Source: Amphimedon queenslandica (lineage: Eukaryota; Porifera; Demospongiae; Haplosclerida; Niphatidae). From it: a DNA stretch of 64,000 nucleotides. The stretch covers positions 148,157 to 212,156 of the forward strand of contig NW_003546325.1 in the NCBI RefSeq assembly GCF_000090795.2. The letters are read 5' to 3'. How positions within the stretch are numbered: position 1 is the first letter of the stretch; the number at the start of each line of letters is the position of its first letter. The notes under the pieces were generated by a model. That model did not search any database and was not told the origin of the DNA. It saw only the letters and a list, made by a program, of their open reading frames with translations. Shown here piece by piece: positions 40,401-55,400 of the stretch. Made by a program: the position numbers and the translations under genes.

Positions 40401-43400
40401 CCAATGCTAGTCAATTTCTCAATAGATCTGGATTTGGGTAATGTTACTCTGACCTTTGATGAAACCATCAATAGGAACACATTTGACCCAACAGCCATTA
40501 CATTCTATAATGACAATGATAACACTACTGAGTACTATACACTCACTGGAGGCTCTCCTGCTCTTGATACTGAGAACTGGCTCTATATTCATTTCAATCT
40601 CCTTCCATTTGATGTCATAGCTCTTAAATCAATGGAGTACTTAGCCACTGGCATCATTGACACATATCTATTAATCACTGAACAGCTTATTTTAGATATG
40701 AATAACAAGAGGGCTCAGTCCATCACTGAGAGTGCTCCACTACAGACCCACAGCTACCTTGATGATGTCACTGACCCACAATTACTGAGCTATAGACTAG
40801 ACCTACAAAATGACTATCTTTATTTATTGTTTGATGAGCCAGTGAGACTCAATACATCAGACCTCACTCTCATTAGTCTTCATTGGATAACATCAGGTCT
40901 ATCTATACCTGATCTAACTCTTACTGGTGGCCTAGTTGAGTATGATCCTATAACTGTTAACAAATCTAATATTCGTGTTGAGCTCACCCTTGAAGATGTG
41001 CGTTCTATCAAACTCCGTAGAAGAAATGCAAGCATATTCTCAGATTTTGAGTTATTCTCTTATCTCTCAGTGAGGAGAGGAATGGTACTTGATATGAATG
41101 AGAATCCTCTAGTAGCCATACCAGTGAATGAGAGTATACCATTAACCTCACTTGTATTAGATGCTATAAAACCTTCTCTGACATCTTTTGATATTGATCT
41201 TGACCAGGGTACAATAACACTCTCATATGATGATGTTGTTGATCAAGATGAACTGATGCCCACTCGTCTGACCATTCATGATCAATCTGACCCAACCATC
41301 AGTCACAAGTACACACTGACTGGTGGATACACCAACTCACCTCATGGCTATTACACTGTACTCTATTTCTCAGTGACTGACTTTAATCAGTTGAAGAGAG
41401 ATGAGGGTCTAGTTACCAGTAGGAATGACACATTCATCACTTACTCTAGGCTACTCATTAGTGATGACAGAGGTCAGAATCTCTTTGCTCGTATTTCAGA
41501 AGGACTTCAAGTCAGTTCATATACTCCTGACACTAGCCAACCACATCTTGTTGATTATCACCTTGACATGGATGAAGGAATACTTTATTTGATATTCAAT
41601 GAGACAGTCAAATCCAATACACTTAACCGTACACTAATCACATTACAGAGCTCCAGTTATTACAATGACTCCTCTCTTGATAATGACTCTGTTATACTAT
41701 ATACTCTAACCGGAGGCTCCCACACTGAGCACTATGATGATCCAACTGTTAACATCACATTATCTAAGTTCGATTTTGATGAGTTGAAGAGACTCTATGG
41801 GCTAGCTATATCAAGGAACACCACCTACATTTCGTTCCCAGAGGAGCTCATAGAAGATATGAATGGTAACCCTGTAGTGTCCATACCTACCACTGATGCT
41901 AAGATAGTTGATGTATTCACAAGAGACAGTACACCTCCATACCTGAGCTCATGGGATCTGGATATGGATGCTGGGGTCATTACACTTTACTTTCCAGAGA
42001 CCATGGATTCCTCTTCCTTTACTGTCACTAGCCTCAGGATACAGTCAAATCAGAACTCAAGCATTGGGCACACATTGACTGGTGGGCCACACAGTCCCGA
42101 AGACACACAATTCATTACTATTGATATCACAAAGGAAGACCTGGATGAGATTAAACGCATTGAAGAGATAGCAACATTCCAGAATGATAGCTTTGTATCA
42201 TTTACTTCAGATCTGGTACATGACATGAATTTCAATCCCATCATTGAGAGGACCACTCTTAATGGATTAAGAGTATCAAACTTCACTCCAGACACAACCC
42301 CACCATTCCTTGTCTCCTATGATCTTGATATGGACTCTGATACACTATTGCTCACCTTCTCAGAAACAGTTGATGCTAGTACCATTAACTACACATCATT
42401 CACTCTCCTCAATACTCCCAATGCTTCAGAGTATCAGTCTTATTACAGGCTGACTGGTGGTGACCTTACTATGCTGGATTCAACAATGCTCAATTTAACT
42501 TTCTCAAAGTTTGATTCTGACACCATTCGTGAGTACTACACATTAGCAATATCAGATAACACCACTTACCTCTCTCTGCTGCACACTGCTATTGATGATA
42601 TGAATTCCAATGATCTTACAGTCGTTGAGTATATTGATCCTGAGGGAGTGAATGAATTTACTCAAGATTCTACTCCCCCAAAATTGATATCATACGATCT
42701 TGATCTCAACTCTGATCAGCTATACTTAACATTTTCTGAGACGGTTGATGTCAGTACATTCATACTGCAAGAGATCACATTCTTCAGTGAACCCAATGAC
42801 ACAAATGCTTCCTCTACTCTCTCCTTTCATTCCCTAGCTGCTGCTGACTACACAATGGAGAACTCAACTGAAATAACATTGAATATATCTTTGAGTGATA
42901 GCAATCAGATCAAGCGTCTCCAGTACCTTTTGGTAGATAATTCATCAACATACATATCCATAACTAGGAGCTTGATACAAGACATGAATGCTAACAATGT
43001 GACAGAAATAACTTCCATTGCTCCTCTATCTGTTGCACTTTATACAGAAGACACTACTAGTCCTGTTTTAACATCCTTTGATCTCAACATGACCTCTGAA
43101 GTCCTTACTTTATATTTTTCAGAGACAGTCAATACTAGTAGTCTTGATGTCACTCAAATAACATTACAATCACAAGCTACTTTTAATCTAACCGATCCTA
43201 CTCATTCTCTCTCCTCTGGCGTCAGTTACACTGATACTCCATTTAATAACATTGTATGGATCAATATTGGCCTGAAGGACATGAATAGACTCAAGGAGCT
43301 TCGTGGATTAGCTGAGAATAATTTAACCACCTTTATTTCAATCAGTGAATCTGCTCTTGTTGACATAAATGACAACAAAGTTGTTAGCATACCAACTTCC

Positions 43401-46400
43401 TCAGCTCAAAGAGTTGATGACTTCTTTGCTGACACTACTAGACCAGTTCTAAACACCTTTAGCCTTGATATCGATACTGGAATTCTAGAACTTAGCTTCT
43501 CTGAGACTGTTGACATATACTCATTGAACATCAGTCAAATTCTCCTACAACCAGATCAATATACACCAAGCAATGAATCCCATTATACTTATACCCTCAG
43601 GCAAGGCCTTGCACCACTACTGAGCTCTTCTCCATCCAGTGATTATCACATCATAAGGATTGATATCGGTAAAGATGATTTGAATGAGATTAAAAGGATC
43701 AAAGAGCTGGCACGGGAAAATGCTACAACATTTATTTCATTTCCTGATTCTTTCATCAGTGACATGTTTGGTAATTCAATCGTTGAGCTACCTAATGGTG
43801 CAGCTCAGATAGTGACAGACTACAATCCTGATACAACTGGCCCTGTTTTCGAGTCCTTTTCCTTGAACATGAGTTCAGAAATTCTAATTTTAACATTTGA
43901 TGAGACAGTTGATATTAGCACCATTAACATCACATACATCACACTAGTATCACAACTGGATGTTAGTGGATCTGCTGATGGTATCAGTAGCAGTGGTAGT
44001 GGGATGAGTAATGTGACAATGGACAGCATCACTTCATATTCATTGACTGGCTATGTTAATATTACATCAATTGATGGTCCTATAGTAACAATACAACTAA
44101 CAGATGATGATCTTCATGAAATCAAGTTACTCACTGATTTAGCCTCCAGGCCTAACAATACATACATAGAGCTATCAATGGAAGCATTCCTGGATACTGC
44201 ATTGAATCCCAATCCTAGTCAAAGTGCAGTACTACCAGTGACTAATGGTAGCTATGGATTTGATACAGTACCACCTCGTCTGACCTCATTCACAGTTGAT
44301 ATGAATTTAGCTGTCATATTACTGAACTTTGATGAACCTGTTGATATAGCTACCTTCACTCCAACTAGTCTAACACTCCAAGGAGCTGATATAGCTTATT
44401 CTGTTAAGTACACTCAGCGTCTAACTGGAGGTACCACTATCAGTACCAATGGTTTGGTTCTACGTCTAATGCTAACTGTCCCTGATTTCAATAAACTAAA
44501 ACAAAACACTCTAATATTCAGAAGCCTAGACACATCATATATTTCACTTGAGTCTTCATTCATTAGAGATATGGCTGGAAATCCCATCAGTCCCATTAGT
44601 AGAGATGCTGCACTACAGGCAGTTGACCATCAAAATGATACTATCATGCCTGCACTTGTCGCTTTCTCACTTGATATGGACAGTGCTAATCTGATTCTAA
44701 CATTTTCAGAGACAGTCAATGTTCAGTCACTTGATCTGACACAGTTATCATTCCAAAGACTCTCCAACACTAGTAACAGTTACAGTCTCACTGGAGGTGA
44801 ACTATTATCAAATATTAATGACACTCGTGTCTATATCATGATATCTGATTATGATCTTAATCAACTCAAGACAAGAACAATAGCAGACAGTGCATCTACC
44901 ACCTACTTCACCTTCCCTAGCACTGCATTGCTGGATATGAACCAGCAGCCAGTCAGAGCACAAATCAATGGCCTCTCAGCATTCCCAGTCACTAATTACA
45001 CTGATGATACTACTCAACCAGTCTTGCTGTCTTATTCACTAAATTTAACCTCTGGCATTATTGATATTACATTTTCTGAGACTGTTGATGTGAGAGGTAC
45101 ATTTGATGTCACACAACTGACATTACAAGACAGCCAAGGGCGTGTAACTGATAGTCCTGGCTTAAGATACTATACCCTAACTCCAGCCAGTGTTACATAT
45201 AGTCCTAATACTCCGACACTCTCTATTGAACTGGGTCTGTATGATCTTAATGCAATCAAAAGAAGAGAGACACTAGCTACCAGTATCACTAATACATACT
45301 TATCTATTACCAGCTTTTTTATCAGTGACATGGTCAGTAATGTTATTGTAGAAATTCCACCTAACGATGGACTCCAGGCAGACAATGTGTTCAATGACAC
45401 CATTAGACCAATACTTGAGAGCTATATACTGGATTTAACATCTGAAACTCTTTTCCTGTCCTTTTCTGAAACAATTGATGTAAGGACTATTGATTTAACA
45501 TCATTCACAATACACTCCACTGATAGTGGCCCCAGTGACTCATACACATTAACAGGAGGTACTGTTGTATCTTCACACTCTCCTAATATCACTGTGAGCC
45601 TATCAACAGCTGATCTAAACATCATTAAAGAAATGTACGATCTAGCAGTCAGTGAGGATACCACATACCTCACCATTACTGAAGCATCTCTACAGGATAT
45701 GAGTGGATTGCATGTGATCAGTGTTAATAGACAGAGAGCTAGTAATTTCACTGAAGATCTCACTCCACCTAGGCTACAATCATTTGATCTTGATTTAGAC
45801 TCAGGAGCTGGAATCCTATCCCTCACCTTCTCTGAAACTGTCAATGCAGACACACTACAAGTTTCATCTATAACATTCCAGAACCTTCTCACATCCTACA
45901 ATTTGACTAACAGTTATACACTCAGTAACAATGGAACAGTAATAGTTGTAATACTATCTGAAGATGACTCAAATGCTATCAAATATTATCAAGATCTTGC
46001 TACTTCTGCAGATAATACTCGTCTCTCTATCACTGAGGACACAATCAGTGATATGAATGATAACCCTGTTGTAGAGATACTGGACACTTCTGATGAAAGA
46101 ATAAGAGTTACCTTTACTCCTGATACCACCAGTCCACAATTGAGAGGGTTTTCACTTGATCTCACTTCAGAGAACCTAGTGCTAACATTCTCAGAGACAA
46201 TGCTTGCTAGTAGTATCAGTCCTAATACCATTACATTGCTAGCTGGTAATAAAACATCACAGAACTATACACTGACTGGTGGTGAGGTATCAAGCGCTGA
46301 TTCCACATTGATCACAATCAAGCTAACATTCACTGATCTCAATGAACTCAAAGCTCTCACGATGTTAGCAACTAGCAATGATGATACTTTCATCAGCTTT

Positions 46401-49400
46401 ACCTCACTCCTGGGTACTGACATGAATAGTAATGCTGTCGTTCCTATTACATCAGATAGTGTACTTAGAGGTACTTTGTATGGTGACACCACTAAGCCAT
46501 TATTAGAAGATCTAGTGGTGAACCTAAACACTGGTCATGTCATCCTAACCTTCTCTGAAGCTGTCAACATATCATCACTCAATATAACTGATCTACTCTT
46601 TGTTGATTGCTGTACTTATTCTATCATTAGTGGCAGTGGATCTGGCTCTATGTCTGGTTCAGGGTCTAGTGATAATCTTAATGCTAGAGGATTGATGCCC
46701 TTATATCAGTACAGTTTGAAGAATGGCTACTGTGTGAGTACAAGTAGAACTGTGTACACGTGTACACTTGACACTGAAGATCTCAATGAAATAAAACGCT
46801 TACCATTCTGTACTCAAGAGTCTGACTGTTGTGTTATATTCACTGGTGATGCTATTAAAGATTATTCACGAAACATAATAGAGACAGAGTTTGGAGACTG
46901 TGGAGTCAATTCTTCATACATTTATGATACCAATCGTCCACAGTTGGTACAGTTCACCGAGTTCAATCTACACAACAGTACACTGACCCTACTCTTCAAT
47001 GAAACAATTGATGCATCAACTTTCAATATGTCAGCCATTACTTTGCAGTCATTCTATTACAATGCTCATTACAATTACACTCTAACTGGTGGCTTTGTAC
47101 TCACTCAAGATAGCACTGTAGCTCAACTACAACTCCTTCAATCTGACCTACATGAAATACAGGAGCTTCGTGCCCTTTGCTCTGAGCTCAACAATTGTTG
47201 GATATTATTCAGCTCTTACTTTGTTGATGACATGGCTGGAAACAGGATTATACCTGTACCTGAAATCAATGCAAAACCAGCTGTTAACTTTATTGATGAT
47301 ATGAGACGACCAAGACTGGTAGCATTTGAGCTAGACCTTAGTAATGACACACTCACTTTAACATTTAGCGAAATTGTTGATGCTAAGTCTCTTGAGCCAA
47401 CAGCAATATCAATACTCAATAATTCCTCTGAAGACGCAATCACTATTACACTAACTGGTGGTAGTACAGTCAGTCCTGATGGCCTATCAATAGTAATTGA
47501 TTTATTAGCTGCTGATACCAATAGACTCCGTGCACTTGATGACATTGCTACTAATGAGAATAACACCTTCATATCTATTGATAGGTCACTCATTACTGAT
47601 GCAGTCAGGTTAGAAGCAAATCAAGTTGAAGCTATTGATAAACCAAATGCCTTGAAAGTATCACCCGATGGTCTGTATGAAGACTATATTTCTCCTAATT
47701 TGACACAATTTTCACTTGATCTTGATCAAGACATCATAACACTAACCTTTAATGAACCAGTTAGAGTGTCATCGATACTTTACAATTACATCACACTGAT
47801 ATCTGATCAGAATAACTCACCAGTTGATCAAAGAACACTGATTGGTGGTGTAATAGACCCATCAACTAATTTCAATGGAACAATGATACTAATTATCCAC
47901 TTGACACAACCTGATATTCGTTACCTAAAGTTATCAGAAATGGATCTTGCTAACAGTGTATATGATACATATATCAGTGTATTGGAAGGAATGATACTGG
48001 ATATGTCTGATAATCCATTAGTGCCTATACCCTACACGTCATCATTGAGAGCTCGTTCATTCACTCCTGATACTACACCTGCTGTACTCATTGATTTCCA
48101 ACTAGATATGGATCTTGGTCTCTTACACTTAACCTTCAATGACATTGTTAACAGTTCAACTCTGTATGCTCCAGCAATCACAATACAAGACACAAGATTC
48201 ATCATGTCTAACTTTGTGACTCTCACTAAAGGAAGCACCACTAGTAGTCCTAATGGCTACTATATTACCATTAACATCTCTGTCTCTGATTTGAACCGTA
48301 TCAAATTCAATGACAATCTTGCAACAAGTATTGACAATACATATCTATCAATGAGAGCCGAGTCGTTCATGGATAACTTTGGTGTTGATGTCATAGCTAT
48401 TACCAGTCATGATGCCATCAAAGCATCTAGATTCATCAATGACACAACACCACCAGAGCTCCTTGACTTTACACTTGATATGAACAGTGGCATCATTCAC
48501 TTAACATTTGATGAAACAGTACGAGCCAATACAATAATAGAAGAAGAAATAATATTACTAGGGAACTCCAATATTTCCTCTACTTCCTCAGTGCAGTTGA
48601 ATGATGGCATATCATCATCAACAGATTCCACATTCATTGACGTGTACATAATGAATACTGACTTAAATGATATTAAGTACTTCATTGATTTGGGTACATC
48701 TGTGAATGACACATTCATTGCTTTCAGTGAGGACCTTATAATGGACATGAATACTAATCCAGTGGCTCCTATTGATCAATATGATGCTAAACAAGCTAGC
48801 TCATTCATTCAAGATGAACAATTTCCTATGCTGCTATCCTTTTCCATTAATCTCACTGAAAATACTCTAACACTAACATTTGACGAAACAGTCCATGGTG
48901 CTACACTACAGGCTAATGGACTAACAGTACAGAACAGCAGGGTATTGAACACAGGCAGTTATAGGACATTACAATCAAGCAGTGGATCACTAGTTAACTC
49001 AACAATTACAACAGTCTACTTGGGTCTCAGTGATTTGAATGAAATAAAACGTATCACTAATTTAGCCACTTCAGTAAATGATACATACCTATCAGCTACC
49101 AATTTTACCATTAAGGACATGAATGGCAATAGCTTGGCTGTTGTGCCCAATAATAATGCTACCAAAGCTAATGCCTATTATGGTGATACTATCAGACCTT
49201 CTCTTGAAGGATTTAGCCTCAACCTATCATCAGAAATACTCACATTGTCATTCTCTGAAACAGTCAGAGCAAGAACTCACTATCTCTCACTATATACTCT
49301 ATTATCATCAAATGGCACTGAAGCAGTTGAATATTCACTGACTGGAGGAATATCAAACATTGATGACTATCATATACTCGATATTGAGCTTACCACTAGC

Positions 49401-52400
49401 GACTTGAATGAAATAAAGCGTCTGATTGAGCTAGCCACTGAAGACAGTGACACATTCCTCTCAGTGGAGGCTGATGCTATTGAAGACATGTTCACTAATC
49501 CACTGCTACCCTCAGATGAACCACTACCAGTGACAGTCTATGTTCCTGATCTCATTAGACCAGAACTGAACAGTTTTCACATTAATATGAATACTGGGGA
49601 ATTGACTCTGTTTTTCTCTGAAACTGTCAACACATCAACCTTTGTAGTGGACCAGATGCAGCTACAGAATAACATTACTCAATACTTTAGATTCACTGAG
49701 AGCTCTTACATTAACAGCTCATTCTATCATATTGTGACAGTGTACATCAGTCCTGATGATCTGAATGAAATAAAAAGACTAGACCAACTGGCTCTAGACA
49801 ATACAACAACATTCCTTACAATTACAAGCAACCTTGTTTACGACATGAATGACAATCCTATTGTAACAATACACCACACTACTCCATTACCAGTCTCTGT
49901 GTATATCAGAGATTCAAACCCACCCCAACTTGTGTCCTTTGATCTGGATATTGATTCCAGTCTCTTGGTGCTACATTTTAACGAAACAGTTGAAAGTAGC
50001 TCCTTGAATGTCACTGCCATTACACTTCAGAGCAATGAAAGCTTCCACCTCTCAGAGCATACCCTCTCTCTGACAGACTCCAGTTATACTGTATCTCCTG
50101 ATGGTACATCAATTGTCATTAGCATCAGTACAGCAGACCTTAATGAGCTCAAACGACTCAACCAATTAGCCACTTCAGACAATGACACATACTTATCACT
50201 AACATCAGATGCTATCAATGATATGTCTGGTAACTCAATAGTTCCCATATTGTCATCAGCCTCTATTCCAGTGGCATTATATACACCTGATGATACCAGT
50301 CCTACTCTTGATAGATTCAGTTTAGATATGAACACTGCTATACTGAGACTCACCTTCTCTGAGACTGTCAATGCACTGACTCTCAATATCTCAGATATAA
50401 CACTCCAGTCAAGGTATAATGATGCTAGTGTAAGCTACTCACTAACTGATGGGCTCCTACCAGATCAGTCTTATTCAAACAGTACAGATAGCACTGTTCT
50501 TACAGTATACATTGGTGTGGATGATTTAAATGAAATAAAAAGACTTTATAGACTAGCCACTACTCCTGATAATACATACTTGTCAGTCACTAGTAGTCTC
50601 ATTGAAGACATGAATGAGTTGAGTGTTGTTCCAATATCAACTACTAATGCTTTACCGGTGGGTGATTACACTGATGATACTTCTACACCAGTATTATTAT
50701 CTGCTTCACTTAACTTAACATCAGAAACACTATCATTGACATTTGATGAAACGGTGAATGTCGATAGTTTCAATGTGACACAGATCACAATACAATCCAC
50801 TCGTAATGTCAGTGAAGGCTCATTTGTTGATCTCAATCATTATAGATCATTGTCCGTAGAGAATTCAACTGTGATAACATTGGTACTTGCTTTTGATGAT
50901 CTCAATGACATTAAACTGAACACTTACCTTGCTACTAATCAAAGCAATGCCTGGATAAGGATATACCCATCAGCTCTATTAGATATGGCTTATGAGGCTA
51001 ATCCTATACAAGACACCATACAACTCACTGCCAAATTCACAGAGGATCGTACTGATCCTGTATTAACATCATTCTCAGTTGATCTTAATACTGGAATATT
51101 GATACTAAACTTTGATGAGCCTGTTGATGTATCTACTATCAATTACACTGCTTTCACTCTTTACTCAACTCCACTGGTAGATGATGTACTGAGTAACACT
51201 AGTATGTATTCTAATGACACTCTCTATTCAACAAATGCTTCTGATGCTTCCATTGGCAGTGATGACATACCATTCACCTATTACACACTTACTGATGGTT
51301 CTACTAATAGTGCTAACGGCCTTCAGGTCATACTCAATCTAACTATTGATGATCTTAATGCCATCAAGAAAGATGAGTACTTGTATTTCAATAGGAACTC
51401 ATCACATCTCAGTATTACAGCTTATGCTATTGATGACATGAACTCTAATCCTATATCAAGTATCACCCCATCAATGGCTATACAGGCCTTCCAATACATC
51501 AATGATACAACATCACCAGTTTTAATTAGTTTTGATCTGGACATGAATACTGGTCTACTTGTGTTGCACTTTCCCGAGACGATTGATGTTTCTACTACAA
51601 AGTTTGATGGTATTGTCCTACAACAAAGCTCCAATGTAACACTGAGCATTAAAGAGTACATGCTCACTTCAGGCTACCTTAATATGACAGATGATGGGGT
51701 CACTGCTTATATACAGATCACTCATTATGATCTTAATGAAATCAAGCAGAGAAGGATTGGCCTATCAAACACTACCACTTGGCTGACCATTGAAGAATCA
51801 ACACTACTGGACATGAGTGACCGGCCTTTACTACCTCTTGTCAATGGTCTTACAGCTAAGAGGGTAGATGATTACAAACCTGATGTTACTTCACCCACAC
51901 TAGTCTCATTTATACTGGATCTTGACAGTGACCAGCTCTTCCTCAGTTTCTCTGAAACTGTTGATGGTTATAATCTCAATGTTAGCACCATCACGCTACA
52001 AGACACAGCAAATGCCAGTTATCTTTACAATCATTACACACTGACCTCTGAGAGCAGCTCTGTGAGTTATGCCTATGGTCCTAATGTCACTATTAGTATT
52101 GGCACTAATGATATTAATATCATTAAAGAGCTAATAGAACTGGCTGTTAGTTTAGATACTACATACATCAGTATTACTGAAGAGCTTGTAGATGATGTAT
52201 TTGATAACGCTGTCATTGGTATTGACAGTACTGAAGCTCAACAAGCAACAGGTTTCATACATGATGCTAATCAACCAAACCTAACACATTATGAAATAGA
52301 CATGAATGATAAAATCCTGACACTTTATTTCTCAGAAACAGTCAATGGAAGCTCATTGAACATTGATTCATTTACTCTGTTAGCTGAACAGGCAACGGGT

Positions 52401-55400
52401 GACTTCACCATAGAGAAATATACATTACAAACAAGCTACACATTGACTGGCTATAGCTCAGTTATCAACATCAGAATATCAGATGATGATTTCAATAGAA
52501 TCAAGCAACTCACAGGTCTTGCTACAGACATTGATACCACTTATCTCTCAGTGACCTCTGATGGTATACTAGACACCAGTGATAACCAAGTAATATCAAT
52601 CACACCAGATGAAGCTATCAAAGCTAGTGAGTACATTAAAGATGCCACCAATCCTACACTGACTGGATTTGATCTCGATATGAACTACATGATATTGACA
52701 CTCACATTCTCTGAGACTGTCAATGTTTCATCCATTGAGTACACAGCCCTCACATTGATAGACTCTGATGCAGAGGACCCGATTCAATACACTTTACTTA
52801 ATGGAGAAACAGACTCAGTCAATGCCCCAGTCATTATTATTGATATTACAAAAGAAGATGAGGACAATATAAAGAGAATTGCTGATTTGGCTACTACAGA
52901 GAATAACACATACATATCTATCACGTCTCTGCTAATACAAGATATGGATGATCTCCCTGTCAATAACATTACTTTTGTGACAGCTTTAAGAGTCAGAAAC
53001 TTTACAAGAGACACAACCAGACCCACACTTGTCTCATTCAATCTTAATCTCACATCTGATTTACTGACTCTCACATTCAGTGAAACAGTCAATGCTAGTA
53101 CACTGTACATCAGTGGAATAACACTACAGAATAAAGAGTCATTAGACGTCAATACTACAGTATACCACACTCTCACTGATAGCTCTTGGGTTATTTATGA
53201 TGACCCAATCATTTACATTGACTTGAGCTTTTATGATAGAAATGAGCTGAAGAGGCTTTACACATTAGCCACTAGTATGAATGACACATACATTACCATC
53301 AGCAGTGGCTCTGTACTTGATATGGTTGACCTTCCATTAGTACCAGTACTCAACATCAGTGCTGAGCCTGTTCATACTCATACTGAAGATAATACTCCAC
53401 CATATTTGAGTTCATTTACTCTTAATATGTCAAGCGAGATACTGACACTTAATTTCAGTGAGACGGTTAATATCAATACATTTGATGCTACACAATTAAC
53501 ACTAGTTGGGGTACCATCTAATTCCTCATTTCAATTGACTGGAGGTGTGGTTCTTAATAGAGATCACACTTATCTAGTTGATTTATTGCTCACTGATCCT
53601 GATTTAAATCAGATCAAGTTTGACACCAATCTAGCAACAGTCATTAGCAACACTCATTTAGTCTTTACCAGCTATCTTCTCTCTGATATGAATCAGAATC
53701 CAGTGATACCAATCATTAGTCCAGTAATGGCCGTTGGATTTATAAATGACACCGTTCCTCCTGTGCTAAACAGCTTTGATTTTGATCTTGATGAAGGAAC
53801 ACTGTCCCTACACTTATCTGAAACTGTCAATGCTGATTCACTCATTACCAGTGAATTAACACTATTAGCATATCCTAATGCTACCAATGACTCATTCATA
53901 TTCTCGGTTAGCAGCATGACATATAGTATCAATGGTACAACACTGGTCATTAACATCAGTCAGGTTGACCTTGATGATATCAAGAGACTCTCAATGCTAG
54001 CTATTGATAATACTTCTACTTACCTATCATTGACAAATGATGCATTGAGTGATATGAATGCTAATCCTATTGAGCTGGTCTCCAGGGCTAGTCCAGCTCT
54101 TGTTCAGTCCTACACTCCTGACACCACTGATCCAGAACTTTTAGAATTCTCTGTCAATTTTACATCGGAAGTCATAACTCTCTCATTTTCAGAGACAGTG
54201 AATGTCTCTTCAATCAGGGCCACTTCCATTACCATTCAATCAAGCAATAGCAGTGATGCCCTCTCTGTTAACCTCAGAGGTGGTGAAGTTATTACAATAA
54301 TCAATGACCCAGTGGTTGTCATTAAGCTCTCACAAGATGATCTCAATTTGATTAAAAGTCTAACAGACTTAGCAACATCAATGGACAATACCTTCATATC
54401 TGCTACTGACCAGCTAGTCAGTGACATGGCTGGGAATAGCTTTGAGAAAATACTAAATACATCATCTCTTGAAGTTAGTAGCTTTTATGATGATACCATT
54501 AGGCCAGAACTGAATTCATTTGACCTTGATATGAACACTGGTACTATCACTCTATACTTCTCTGAGAGTGTTTCCAGCTCAACACTGACTGCTCAATCAA
54601 TGACATTCTTAAACACTAATCAGTTTACTAACAGTACTGTCAGTTATACATTAGTCAATGATACAGCACAACCACTAGTCATTCTCAATGATAGTGTAGT
54701 GATTGTATTCACACTCTCTGATGAAGACAGGTATCGTTTACAAGAGCTCGTTACTCTTGCTACTTCTCTCAATGATACGTTCCTCTCTTTTGATTCTGAT
54801 TTAGTTCTAGATCAATTTGAGAACAATATCATACCAAACATCATACCTGTTGGTAGCTATAAACCTGACATAACATGTCCTCAACTGTACGAGTCTGTAT
54901 TCAATCTTGATGAGAGCACTCTCCTACTAACATTCAGTGAACCAGTCAATGCCTCAACATTCGATGAAACACAATTGACTGTGTATAGCACTGTAAGCTT
55001 CTCATCTATCAGTCACACACTAACAATGGCCGTCATAGAGGGAAGTGATGTATACACTAGATTCTTGAACCTGAGGCTCTCAGATTTTGACACAGATACA
55101 ATCAAGTCAATTCCAGAGCTGGGCTCATCTTTAGTTAATACTTATGTATATTTAACAAATTATTCCATCAGGGATACATCTGATAACCAATACTGCCCTG
55201 ATACTCTACCTCTAATTGTTAGTGATTTCATTGATGATGCTGTTTCACCAGTGCTGCTCAATTTTACCTTTGACTTGAACCTGGCTACCATATACTTGAC
55301 ATTTAGTGAAAGTGTTCAATATGCAGCCCTTGATGTCAATGAGATTACACTACTATCAGCTCCTAATAGTTTCACTGACTATACACTGACTGGTGGGACC

